Below are positions 37,666 to 45,990 of a stretch of DNA of 64,000 nucleotides, in pieces. Source of the DNA: Mucilaginibacter frigoritolerans (GTDB taxonomy: Bacteria > Bacteroidota > Bacteroidia > Sphingobacteriales > Sphingobacteriaceae). The stretch spans positions 186,001 to 250,000 of the forward strand of contig NZ_VLLI01000006.1 of assembly GCF_007830615.1 (NCBI RefSeq), written 5' to 3'. The notes under the pieces were generated by a model. It searched no databases, was not told the DNA's origin, and saw nothing but the letters and a program-made list of their open reading frames with translations. A program made the position numbers and the translations under genes. The first letter of the stretch is position 1, and every line of letters begins with the position of its first letter.

Positions 37666-38040
37666 TTAACTTATAGTCAACGAAATAACTATCCGAAAAC
37701 CATCAGGGTCTTCAAAAGTGATCCCATTTTTGGCCCAGTAGGGATTTTTGGGAGCAACATTTTTAATGCGATTGGCAATAAACTTATTTTTTAATGCTGT
37801 AAACTCATCAACTGAGGCAGCGTAGAACACCAGCAAATCGTCATCATCAGCCTGGTGAAGCGGTGGATAATCAGAAACAGTAAACTCCAGGTGCCAGTCA
37901 GCACCGGGCACACCTAAAAAAACGCCATCATAACTTTCATGATTCTTAAATTGGCCCAACACCTTTAAACCCAATATTCTTCCATAAAAATCAATCATCC
38001 GGTTCAAGTCCCTGGTATGTCTGGCTATTCTGAATTTCAT
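37666..38040 (-). CDS. VOC superfamily (glyoxalase-like) protein
   Basis: The 124-residue protein (start ATG 38040, MKFRIARHT) is a single VOC domain: RIARHTRDLNRMIDFYGRILGLKV at the N-terminus, WHLEFTVSDYP, and NGITFEDPDGFRIVIS at the end with the terminal glutamate and aspartate of metal-binding VOC members. Substrate unknown. A GTG at 38055 would add five residues. Confidence 0.85.
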   Translation of the reverse strand: MKFRIARHTRDLNRMIDFYGRILGLKVLGQFKNHESYDGVFLGVPGADWHLEFTVSDYPPLHQADDDDLLVFYAASVDEFTALKNKFIANRIKNVAPKNPYWAKNGITFEDPDGFRIVISLTIS

Positions 38041-38186
38041 AATATCCGTAATCACTAAATGCGCTTATAGCCGCAATAAATGCATTTTTCAATCCAAATC
38101 CAAATTTTAACAGCTCAACAGTTTATTGCCTTTAAGTAAAATCCCTGTTACACAACAAGCCAACCTGTTAGCAACTATCGTTAGTA

Positions 38187-38217
38187 TTGATGAAACTGAT
38201 TGCATTAGTTATCTTTG
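38187..38217 (+). promoter_or_regulatory. Bacteroidota-type promoter for the cupin/anti-sigma-like gene
   Basis: TTG (38187-38189), 20 bp, then TATCTTTG (38210-38217), a perfect TAnnTTTG. The ATG is at 38268. Confidence 0.6.
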
Positions 38218-38267
38218 TTATGTATCTACGAAAAAACTATGAAATTTAAAGCAACCCCATATTAAGG

Positions 38268-38864
38268 ATGGATGTGCAAAAATTTATCCAAAGTGGAATT
38301 TTGGAAGAGTATTGCCTGGGTCTGCTTAGTGATGAAGAGTCGGCATACCTTATCCAGGTTGCTATGCTTTTCCCTTCCATTAAACGCGAACTAACTGCCA
38401 TTGAAGAAACTTTGGAAAAGTTTTCTTTAGCTAATGCAATGGAGCCACCTGCGGAGACAAAAGAAAAAATACTGGCATCACTTGGTTTTGCAGATTCGGA
38501 AACCTTACCAGATATTGCACAGATGCCAGCCACCGATAAAAATACAGACCCGAAAACCTGGTTAAATGCTGCTGCTCATCTTATACCCGAAAATCCTACA
38601 ACACCATTTACTTTTCATCAGTTACGCAAGGACGAGCATTTTCAGCAGATGCTGATTATTGCAACAACCCATGTACCCGAAGAAGAACATGATAACTACA
38701 TCGAAAGTTTTTTTATACTAAAAGGGTATTGTGAGTGTACCGTTGGTAATGATTTTTTTCAACTGGGTCCCGGCGATTTTTTGGAGATCCCTTTAAATGT
38801 AAAACATAATGTAAAGCTCACATCCCCCTGTGTGGTTGCCGTTTTACAGTATGAGTTTGTTTAA
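38268..38864 (+). CDS. ChrR-like cupin protein with anti-sigma-like N-terminus
   Basis: The 198-residue protein has an N-terminal helical part (~1-65; LEEYCLGLLSDEESAYLIQVAM) like the sigma-binding segment of ChrR/RskA-type anti-sigma factors, a linker, and a C-terminal cupin (~110-198) with IIATTHVPEEEHDNYIESFFILKG and LGPGDFLEIPLNVKH. The metal-binding histidines and glutamate of the cupin are partly present. No sigma factor gene is adjacent. It has its own promoter and is probably a redox or ligand sensor; that is inference. Confidence 0.65.
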   Translation: MDVQKFIQSGILEEYCLGLLSDEESAYLIQVAMLFPSIKRELTAIEETLEKFSLANAMEPPAETKEKILASLGFADSETLPDIAQMPATDKNTDPKTWLNAAAHLIPENPTTPFTFHQLRKDEHFQQMLIIATTHVPEEEHDNYIESFFILKGYCECTVGNDFFQLGPGDFLEIPLNVKHNVKLTSPCVVAVLQYEFV

Positions 38865-39023
38865 GGTGCGGCCTTAGCGCTATTTCCATTCCTCTACCTA
38901 CCCAAATTAAGCACTACATTACCTCTATTACCGACTATAAACCACTAAATTTATAAATAATGTATTGGCTTTAGTTTAATTTAGCAGTTAATACAATACT
39001 CCTTTGTACTAGCCATTAAAACC

Positions 39024-40799
39024 ATGAAGTTTATTACAGTCTTAGTTTTTTCTTTGCTTTTTTTTTCAGCAACATGTTTTGCCCAAACTACTATTTACGC
39101 TAACCAAATCGGTTTCGATTCGCGCGGACCTAAAATTGCCCTGGTAAGTTTCGACCATCCGCTTAGGCGAAAAACAGTATTCAACCTCGTAAATACATCA
39201 TCCCACCAAACTGTATTTACCGGGGTATTAAGCGGACCTGAAACCATTGACGAATGGACTCCTGGCAAGATTTATTATCGCGCAGATTTTTCTGCATTTA
39301 ATAAAGATGGTAAGTATGCCATCACTGTTACTTCCGAAGAACAAACGGTTGCTTCATATCCCTTCATAATTGAGGAAGATGCTTTAGCAAAACTTACCAT
39401 AAAGTCTATCATCCATTATTATCATAAACAACGCGCCAATACACCCGAAGAGCTGGCGGCCGATGCACACATGAAAATGATAGGGAGCGATAAAACGGTT
39501 GATATCCATGGTGGCTGGTGCGATGCATCGGGCGATGTAAGTAAATATTTTTCACACCTGGCTTATGCCAATTTCATGTCGCCGCAGCAAACGCCGCTCG
39601 TGGTATGGTCAATGGTAAACACATCAGAAGCTATCCCCTCATTGCTAAAAAAATGGAATGCAAAAGATTCATTGGATAATGAGGCCCTGTACGGCGCCGA
39701 TTACATGATGAGGGCATTATCAGCCGATGATTATTTCTACATGATTGTCTTCAGCTATTTTAATAAAGATCCTAACGCCCGCCGCATAGTGGGCCTGCAT
39801 GCCAACAGCGTTACTACCGATGAATATCAATGTGCTTTCCGCGAAGGTGGGGGCATGGGCATAGCAGCCCTGGCACGTATCTCCCAATGGAAAAAGCATG
39901 GCGAATATACCTCCAAACAATATCTGGATGGGGCCAAACGAGCCTTTGCCCACCTGTTAAAATACAATACTAAATATGATGATGACGGCAAGGAAAATAT
40001 AATTGATGATTACTGTGCTCTGATGGCAGCCACTGAACTATGGATAGCGACCGATTCGTCCCTTTATCGTGATGAGGCCCGCAAACGTGCCCAAAATCTC
40101 AATAAAAGAATGAGTGCTGATGGTTATTTTATCAGCAATGATACTAACCGCCCCTACTGGCATGCCAGCGATGCAGGTTTGCCTGTTATAGCCTTAACCC
40201 GCTACCTGGATAAGGAAAAAGACGAAGCCCTGCGCACGCAAGCTTTAGCCACCATTAAAAAATCATTGGATTATAATCTTGCTGTAACCAATAATGTAAG
40301 CAATCCTTTTGGTTATGCACGGCAATCATTTTTATACCAGGGAAAAGTAAAAGACGGCTTTTTCATTCCGCACGATAATGAAACCGGCTGGTGGTGGCAG
40401 GGCGAAGATGCCCGTTTAGGTTCGTTGGCCACAGCTGCATTGGTTGGCGGCAGACTGGTTTATACGCAAAAAAACAACTGGGGCGTAAGCGATTCACTGG
40501 CAACCTATGCTTCGCAGCAAACATCATGGATACTGGGCTGCAATCCCTACTCTATTTGCTTAATGTATGGCTTTGGTAAAACTAATGTGCCTTACATGCA
40601 CTCTAACTTTGGGCATGGGTCAGAAGTGGGTGGCGTATCCAACGGTATTACCGGTAAAGAAGGTAATGGCGATGGCAGTGGCATTGATTTTAAAACCGAA
40701 GATGCCGGTAATGAGTGGCGCTGGACCGAAGAATGGATCCCACATGCTGCCTGGTTTCTGCAAGCTATAACTGCAATGGCTCAACAAGCAAAAAATTAA
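39024..40799 (+). CDS. Secreted GH9-family glycoside hydrolase
   Basis: The 591-residue product has a signal peptide (MKFITVLVFSLLFFSATCFAQ), an N-terminal Ig-like CelD_N domain (~25-120), and an (alpha/alpha)6 barrel with GGWCDASGDVSKYFS at the nucleophile/base site and ENEWRW-type acid region near the end (AGNEWRWTEEWIPHAAW). The DASGD spacing differs from the usual DAGD, as in a Bacteroidota GH9 subclade. The substrate (cellulose, glucosaminide or another beta-glucan) cannot be told from the sequence. Confidence 0.82.
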   Translation: MKFITVLVFSLLFFSATCFAQTTIYANQIGFDSRGPKIALVSFDHPLRRKTVFNLVNTSSHQTVFTGVLSGPETIDEWTPGKIYYRADFSAFNKDGKYAITVTSEEQTVASYPFIIEEDALAKLTIKSIIHYYHKQRANTPEELAADAHMKMIGSDKTVDIHGGWCDASGDVSKYFSHLAYANFMSPQQTPLVVWSMVNTSEAIPSLLKKWNAKDSLDNEALYGADYMMRALSADDYFYMIVFSYFNKDPNARRIVGLHANSVTTDEYQCAFREGGGMGIAALARISQWKKHGEYTSKQYLDGAKRAFAHLLKYNTKYDDDGKENIIDDYCALMAATELWIATDSSLYRDEARKRAQNLNKRMSADGYFISNDTNRPYWHASDAGLPVIALTRYLDKEKDEALRTQALATIKKSLDYNLAVTNNVSNPFGYARQSFLYQGKVKDGFFIPHDNETGWWWQGEDARLGSLATAALVGGRLVYTQKNNWGVSDSLATYASQQTSWILGCNPYSICLMYGFGKTNVPYMHSNFGHGSEVGGVSNGITGKEGNGDGSGIDFKTEDAGNEWRWTEEWIPHAAWFLQAITAMAQQAKN

Positions 40800-40832
40800 G
40801 TACAAACCTCATCAGTTAACAATAAGTTTCCT

Positions 40833-41001
40833 CCACCCTCTTTATTGCTCGCAATAGAGAGGGTGGTCCATCCGCCTAAAGGCGGAGTAGACCGGGTGAG
40901 TCAATACGCCAGTGCATTTACGTTGACGCAGCCCGTAGAGTTGACTCATCCCGACGACGCTACGTTGGTCGACCTTCTCTCCGCTTCGCGCAAAGAAGGT
41001 A
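40833..41001 (+). repeat. Long structured intergenic repeat, copy 2 (centre inverted)
   Basis: Same end hairpins as copies 1 and 3 (CCACCCTCTTTATTGC ... and ACCTTCTC ... GAAGGTA). The centre at 40898-40947 (GAGTCAA ... TTGACTC) contains CCAGTGCATTTACGTTGACG, which runs opposite to the centres of copies 1 and 3. Confidence 0.85.
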
Positions 41002-41090
41002 ATTATGGCAATTGGGAAACATTTTCTTTAACTTTAACATAATAATCCTGCTTATTTTTGAAGGAGAATTTTTAAAAAGCAATCAGTTTT

Positions 41091-41972
41091 ATGAGCAGTA
41101 AAAGAGTAGTTTTTGACTTCGATATAGCATTTACCAATGGTGGCGGCATACAGGGACAGGATTTTCGTTTGGATATTGATGGAGATACCATTACTGATAA
41201 GGAACTGGCCGACTATATTGTAAACGACATGCAGCTGCTAATGGTACGCAAGGTAGATATCATTAACAAACACTACATAACCGAAGCACATAAACGCAAG
41301 CCCGTTAATTTGAAGGCAGATGAAAAGCTGGTTGATTTAAGCCATACCATATTCGACGGATTAGTTACCTACAAAGGCTTGCCTGCACCTATAATTTGCG
41401 ATTATCTGAGTCGTGAACAATCAAAAGTCAATTATGAGGAAGGTACAGAATTTCAGATCGGTAAAATAACCATGGTAACCAACACCGGTACTTATATTGA
41501 TTGCCCCTTTCACCGTTTTGAACATGGAAAGGATCTGTCGGAAGTTGCTTTGGAGCAATTTGCTGATCTGGATGCCGTCACCATTAATGCAAAAGATGCC
41601 ATTGAAATAGGCAAGGAATATTTTGTTGGTAAAGAGCTACGCAACAAAGCTGTGCTGGTATTTACCAACTGGGCAAAACACTGGAACACTGAGCTGTATT
41701 TTGAGAACCATCCTTATTTAACCGGTGAAGCTGCTCAATATTTAAAAGAATGCCAGGTTAAACTGGTAGGGATAGATAGTCACAACATTGATGATACCCG
41801 CGGTAAAAGCCGCCCGGTACACACCACATTGCTTGGTGCCGAAATTCTGATCACCGAGCACCTATGTAACCTGGATAAATTGCCCGAAAATGGTTATAAG
41901 TTTAATGCCGTGCCACCCAAGTTTAAAGGCGCCGGCACTTTTCCGGTAAGGGCGTATGCCAGTTTAGGATAA
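41091..41972 (+). CDS. Cyclase-family (kynurenine formamidase-like) protein with changed metal motif
   Basis: The 293-residue protein has an unfamiliar N-terminal ~75 residues and then a cyclase/KynB-type fold (~78-290). The signature HxGTHxDxPxH reads TNTGTYIDCPFH here: Asn131 and Tyr135 replace two of the histidine ligands, while Asp137 and His141 remain. Later LVGIDSHNIDD, RPVHTTLLG and ITEHLCNL are conserved, including the second-metal His and Glu. It may bind one metal or none, so the usual N-formylkynurenine hydrolysis is doubtful. It sits in front of a LysR gene. Confidence 0.7.
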   Translation: MSSKRVVFDFDIAFTNGGGIQGQDFRLDIDGDTITDKELADYIVNDMQLLMVRKVDIINKHYITEAHKRKPVNLKADEKLVDLSHTIFDGLVTYKGLPAPIICDYLSREQSKVNYEEGTEFQIGKITMVTNTGTYIDCPFHRFEHGKDLSEVALEQFADLDAVTINAKDAIEIGKEYFVGKELRNKAVLVFTNWAKHWNTELYFENHPYLTGEAAQYLKECQVKLVGIDSHNIDDTRGKSRPVHTTLLGAEILITEHLCNLDKLPENGYKFNAVPPKFKGAGTFPVRAYASLG

Positions 41973-41979
41973 TTATAGG

Positions 41980-42086
41980 GGTGTCATGCTGAGGCACTCG
42001 AAGCATGTGCGCAAAGGCCATACGCCAATGCATTAACGTTGATGCCCACCCGCGTGCTTCGAGTGCCTCAGCACGACACCTTTTTT
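41980..42086 (+). terminator. Long stem-loop with poly-T after the cyclase gene
   Basis: A 28-bp stem (41980-42007 with 42053-42080; GGTGTC ... GACACC, two non-Watson-Crick positions) ends in TTTTTT at 42081-42086. Its ~45-bp loop contains ACGCCAATGCATTAACGTTG, the same core as in the three long repeats. Confidence 0.75.
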
Positions 42087-42170
42087 AATCTTTCGAACAT
42101 CCTTAGTTTTAAACTCATCGCTATGATAAAGCCATCCCTATAATTGAAGATTTTGCTACCTTAGTACCAA

Positions 42171-43070
42171 ATGATCTTCGATTTTCGGCTTAAGGTTTTT
42201 TATACAGTTGCACAAAGGCTCAGTTTTACCAAAGCCGCTGCCGAACTGTTTATTACCCAGCCTGCCGTTACCAAGCATATTAAAGAACTGGAACATCAGC
42301 TCAACGTGCAGTTATTCAGGCGCAATGGCAATACCATCGTCCTGACAAGCGCAGGCAAAATATTGCTTCAGTATGCTGAAAAGATCTTCCAGACCTATAC
42401 CGATCTGGAAAACGAACTGGCCGGCCTTAACGACGTAGAAGCCGGAACAGTACACATTGGTGCCAGCACAACCGTAGCGCAAACCATTTTGCCTAAAATA
42501 CTGGCACTCTTTAAAAAGACTTACCCGCTGGTTAATTTTACTTTTATACAGGCCAATACCGATGTGATAACCCAACTGGTATTAGCTGAAAAGATTGATA
42601 TTGCCATTGTAGAAGGTGCTGCCCATCACCCGCAAATAGCCTATGCACCCTTTGCTAAAGACGAAATTGTGTTGGTTACCCGGGCCAACAATGCACTCTC
42701 TAAAAAGGCTGAGATCACCCCAAAACAGCTCTTAAACATCCCCTTAATCCTCCGCGAAGCCGGTTCCGGTACGTTGGATATCATCTTTAATGCACTCAAC
42801 AAAGTAGGTATCAACCCAAAAGACCTGCAAATAGAAATCCGTTTGGAAAGCAGTATAGCTATTAAACAATACCTGCTGTACTCTGAAACCGCTACTTTCC
42901 TGTCTATCCAATCTGTTATAAGTGAATTAAAGTACAACGAGTTGAGTATTATCGAAATTAAAGGGATGGAAATCTTCCGTACTTTTCAGTTCATCCAGCT
43001 GCACGGTAAAAACTCCAAGCTTATCGAACTTTTCAAACGCTTCTGCCTTGCCAACTATAACTTAAAGTAA
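42171..43070 (+). CDS. LysR family transcriptional regulator
   Basis: The 299-residue protein has the LysR helix-turn-helix at 1-62 (FYTVAQRLSFTKAAAELFITQPAVTKHIKELE) and an effector-binding periplasmic-protein-like domain (~90-295). It belongs to the CysB/CbbR-like branch by pattern. Candidate targets are the cyclase gene upstream or the FNR/ferredoxin genes downstream; a 14-bp palindrome TTATC-ATTT-GATAA at 43085-43098 lies between its stop and FNR. Confidence 0.9.
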   Translation: MIFDFRLKVFYTVAQRLSFTKAAAELFITQPAVTKHIKELEHQLNVQLFRRNGNTIVLTSAGKILLQYAEKIFQTYTDLENELAGLNDVEAGTVHIGASTTVAQTILPKILALFKKTYPLVNFTFIQANTDVITQLVLAEKIDIAIVEGAAHHPQIAYAPFAKDEIVLVTRANNALSKKAEITPKQLLNIPLILREAGSGTLDIIFNALNKVGINPKDLQIEIRLESSIAIKQYLLYSETATFLSIQSVISELKYNELSIIEIKGMEIFRTFQFIQLHGKNSKLIELFKRFCLANYNLK

Positions 43071-43143
43071 TTACCGATTACTATTTATCATTTGATAATG
43101 GTTATAATAAGGTTCACCTTTAATCATTAATTCAAACGTATTT

Positions 43144-44154
43144 ATGGAACCTATAACTACTGATATTTGCATTATTGGAGCTGGCCCTGTTGGTTTATTT
43201 GCCGTTTTTGAGGCAGGCTTGCTAAAAATGCGCTGTCATTTAATTGATGTTTTACCACAGGTTGGCGGTCAGCTTTCTGAAATATATCCGCAAAAACCTA
43301 TTTATGATATTCCCGGTTTCCCAACCGTTAATGCCCAGCAATTGGTTGATAGCCTGATGGAACAGATAGAACCCTTTAAACCTACTTTTTCATTAGGCGA
43401 ACGTGTTAACGAGTTGGAGCAACTGGAAGACGGCTCATTTATAACCATTACCAGCGACGGTACAGTCGTTCACAGCAAGGTGGTAGTAATTGCCGGCGGT
43501 TTGGGTTGTTTTGAACCACGCAAGCCTGCTATTGACCGCCTGGAAGAGTTTGAGGGTAAAGGCGTGGCTTACATGGTGAAAAATCCCGAGGCTTATCGTG
43601 GCCGCAAGGTAGTGCTGGCCGGTGGCGGCGATTCTGCGTTAGACTGGACTATATTTTTGGCCGATATTGCCGAAGAAGTAACACTGGTACATCGTGGTGA
43701 TACTTTTCGTGGAGCACCAGACTCTGCCGAAAAGGTATTTAAACTGGCCGAAGAAGGTCGTATCAATCTGGTATTGCAATCCCATATCAAAAGCATTAAT
43801 GGCAATGGCCACTTGCAGGAAATTGAACTGGTTGATCATAACAATGAGATCTCCATCATCAATACCGATCATTTGATCCCGCTGTTTGGCCTTACCCCAA
43901 AGCTTGGCCCAATTGCCGATTGGGGACTTAATGTAGATAAATCGGCCATTATGGTTGATACTTTTGATTATAGCACCAATGTAAAAGGTGTGTATGCTAT
44001 TGGCGATATCAATATTTATCCCGGCAAGCTAAAGCTGATCCTTTGCGGCTTTCACGAAGCTGCACTGATGGCCCAAAGCGCCTTTAAACAGGTATATCCC
44101 GATCAAAAGCTGAGTTTCAAATACACCACGGTTTACGGCGTCAGTGCATTTTAA
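43144..44154 (+). CDS. Ferredoxin-NADP+ reductase, thioredoxin-reductase-like type
   Basis: The 336-residue flavoprotein has an FAD-binding GAGPVGLFAVFEA (12-25), a second dinucleotide fold GGGDSALDW, and the YAIGDINIYPGKLKLILCGFHEAALMAQ end that marks the YumC-type ferredoxin/flavodoxin NADP reductases (no CxxC redox site). The adjacent ferredoxin (24 bp away) is the expected partner. Together they move electrons between NADPH and 2Fe-2S ferredoxin. Confidence 0.85.
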   Translation: MEPITTDICIIGAGPVGLFAVFEAGLLKMRCHLIDVLPQVGGQLSEIYPQKPIYDIPGFPTVNAQQLVDSLMEQIEPFKPTFSLGERVNELEQLEDGSFITITSDGTVVHSKVVVIAGGLGCFEPRKPAIDRLEEFEGKGVAYMVKNPEAYRGRKVVLAGGGDSALDWTIFLADIAEEVTLVHRGDTFRGAPDSAEKVFKLAEEGRINLVLQSHIKSINGNGHLQEIELVDHNNEISIINTDHLIPLFGLTPKLGPIADWGLNVDKSAIMVDTFDYSTNVKGVYAIGDINIYPGKLKLILCGFHEAALMAQSAFKQVYPDQKLSFKYTTVYGVSAF

Positions 44155-44178
44155 TACAATCGCTCCAAAAAAACAAAA

Positions 44179-44496
44179 ATGATTCATTTAACTATTGAAG
44201 ACAGGGACGGTACCCGCCGCCCTGTTGAAATACCCGAAGATATAAGCCTTAGCCTGATGGAAGTGCTGAAGGCAACAGATCATCATATTTTAGCTACCTG
44301 TGGCGGTATGGCGCTGTGTGCCACTTGCCATGTACAGGTTTTAGAGGGCCCTGAGCAATACTTTCACGCTACCGATACCGAACTTGACCTGCTGGATACC
44401 CTGCCCGATGCTGCCCACGACAGCCGCCTGGCATGCCAGTTAAGGATCACGGAGGATATGGATGGGATGGTGTTTAGGATAAAGGGAGAAGAATAG
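44179..44496 (+). CDS. 2Fe-2S ferredoxin (adrenodoxin-like)
   Basis: The 105-residue protein has the plant/adrenodoxin-type cluster ligands Cys41, Cys47, Cys50 (CGGMALCATC) and Cys86 (RLACQL). It lies 24 bp after the FNR gene and is the likely electron acceptor or donor of that enzyme. Downstream consumers are not in the window. Confidence 0.93.
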   Translation: MIHLTIEDRDGTRRPVEIPEDISLSLMEVLKATDHHILATCGGMALCATCHVQVLEGPEQYFHATDTELDLLDTLPDAAHDSRLACQLRITEDMDGMVFRIKGEE

Positions 44497-44499
44497 CCT

Positions 44500-44558
44500 G
44501 AACTGGAATTTTTCGAATGAAGGAGTTTTTTGAATTTTTATTCTGAAAATTCGAGTTC
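44500..44558. repeat. GAACT-GAATTTT inverted repeat, copy A
   Basis: GAACTGGAATTTTTCGAA pairs imperfectly with TTCTGAAAATTCGAGTTC. Related to 45856-45930. It starts three bases after the ferredoxin stop. Confidence 0.55.
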
Positions 44559-44588
44559 CGACTATTCTAATAATTCCTCCTAATCTTC

Positions 44589-45182
44589 CTACCGGATGTA
44601 ATTTATGATGTCCTCCAGTTCAGATGGGTTTTTGCGGCTGGCTTCTATTCGTCCAACACGACCCAGAACAAAGGATTTAAACAAATCATTAGGTCCATCC
44701 AGATGATTTAATTTCTTCCTTTTGTTGTTAAAAATTAATGCCTGCGGAGTTCTGATAATTCCCCATGGAAATCCCCACCAGCCTAATAATGCGGACTTAA
44801 TCATAGCATCATTGTTTTGCTTGTCCAGACATTGCGGACAGGCTATTTTAACCTTTTTTCTGTAACTGGTCATAACAATAAAGCTTATAACTGTAGCGGT
44901 TATTGTGGCATTTAATTTATCAAATACGCCATTACAAACCGGACAAGGTAAACGACGCAGCAATTCTGAGTATTCCAACAGTTGGGCTTCTGTTATTTTA
45001 TCAAGTTGCACATCAATTGCTTTAGTAATTTGCTCAGACAGGCCTCGTTCTTTAATAATGGTTTTAACCAGTTCTAAAGCTTCGGGCCTTAAACCGGAAG
45101 CTTCTTCGGAAGCAATACGGATTAGCTTTCTATCATCAAATTTTCCATAATTTTTCCGTAATTCCTCAATGCCTGGTTCCAT
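44589..45182 (-). CDS. Hypothetical zinc-ribbon membrane-associated protein
   Basis: The 197-residue protein has two CPxC pairs (LPCPVCNG and IACPQCLDK) flanking a hydrophobic stretch (ATITATVISFIVMTSY). The first ~75 residues are helical and charged; a WWGFPWGIIRTPQAL segment follows the second pair. This suggests a zinc ribbon beside one membrane helix, but I do not recognise the family. No operon partner. Confidence 0.6.
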   Translation of the reverse strand: MEPGIEELRKNYGKFDDRKLIRIASEEASGLRPEALELVKTIIKERGLSEQITKAIDVQLDKITEAQLLEYSELLRRLPCPVCNGVFDKLNATITATVISFIVMTSYRKKVKIACPQCLDKQNNDAMIKSALLGWWGFPWGIIRTPQALIFNNKRKKLNHLDGPNDLFKSFVLGRVGRIEASRKNPSELEDIINYIR

Positions 45183-45362
45183 TATTAGTTGTTTTTAAGG
45201 TTTAGAATGTATTTATGTGATGTGATTTTATGTTTCTAAAGTACACATTATAAAATAATCACCAATAAAATGTAAAATTAGTTTTTAAATAAAGCGAGCA
45301 TAACTGATAGTGCGGTTAGTATTTTTTTCATCTTTATAAAAATAAAAGCACCAAACTATATC

Positions 45363-45848
45363 ATGAAGAAAGTATTTTTAATATTACTTGTTATTGTGTT
45401 AGCAACCAAACTTACAAAAGCCCAAACCGATTGGAAAAGTTATAAAGTTGATGACAAAATATCCATAAAGCTGCCGATGGAACCTGTGAGAAAAGACGTC
45501 AATGATATGACAGTTCTTACTAAGGATTCCTCCGCTTTTTTTGTTACCATACTTGATGCGGGGGTTGATTCTGCCAAAACATCAGAAATTATAAATAAAC
45601 CCGGCTTTGCAGACGCGCTTAAAAAAGCGATAGTGGATAAAATGCCGGGATTTACTGTTGGTGAGATGACAAGAAGTAGCTGGAAAAGCTATACTGTTTT
45701 TCGTGCAGAGGGCATTGATAGTTCAAAAAACTTGAAGCTTTACTTTTGCATGTTATCTATTGGAATCAGATTGTATTTTATGGGTAATGTTGTTCCCGAA
45801 AAAAGTAGCAACCATACCGATTTAATAAACCTTTTATCCTTAAATTAA
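45363..45848 (+). CDS. Hypothetical secreted protein
   Basis: The 161-residue product has a clear signal peptide (MKKVFLILLVIVLATKLTKAQ) and then a compact alpha/beta domain (DWKSYKVDDKISIKLPMEPV ... LYFMGNVVPEKSS) with a mixed pattern I do not recognise. It lies between two copies of the same inverted repeat. Confidence 0.6.
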   Translation: MKKVFLILLVIVLATKLTKAQTDWKSYKVDDKISIKLPMEPVRKDVNDMTVLTKDSSAFFVTILDAGVDSAKTSEIINKPGFADALKKAIVDKMPGFTVGEMTRSSWKSYTVFRAEGIDSSKNLKLYFCMLSIGIRLYFMGNVVPEKSSNHTDLINLLSLN

Positions 45849-45855
45849 ATTGTCA

Positions 45856-45930
45856 GAACTCGAATTTGTAGAATTAAGGAATATCCAGAATTCAATTCTA
45901 ATAATTCTTTAATTCTGCAAATTCCGGTTC
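45856..45930. repeat. GAACT-GAATTT inverted repeat, copy B
   Basis: Two ~27-bp arms (GAACTCGAATTTGTAGAATTAA-type) pair with a few mismatches. It sits 60 bp before the MarR gene. Confidence 0.65.
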
Positions 45931-45990
45931 AGAAGTTAATAATTTCCCCTTAATATTTGCAATTGCATAAGCACTTATATAAATTGCAGT

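Noticed and set aside
37588..37794. Plus-strand 68-codon frame
   Set aside because: Antisense to the VOC gene end; composition does not look coding.
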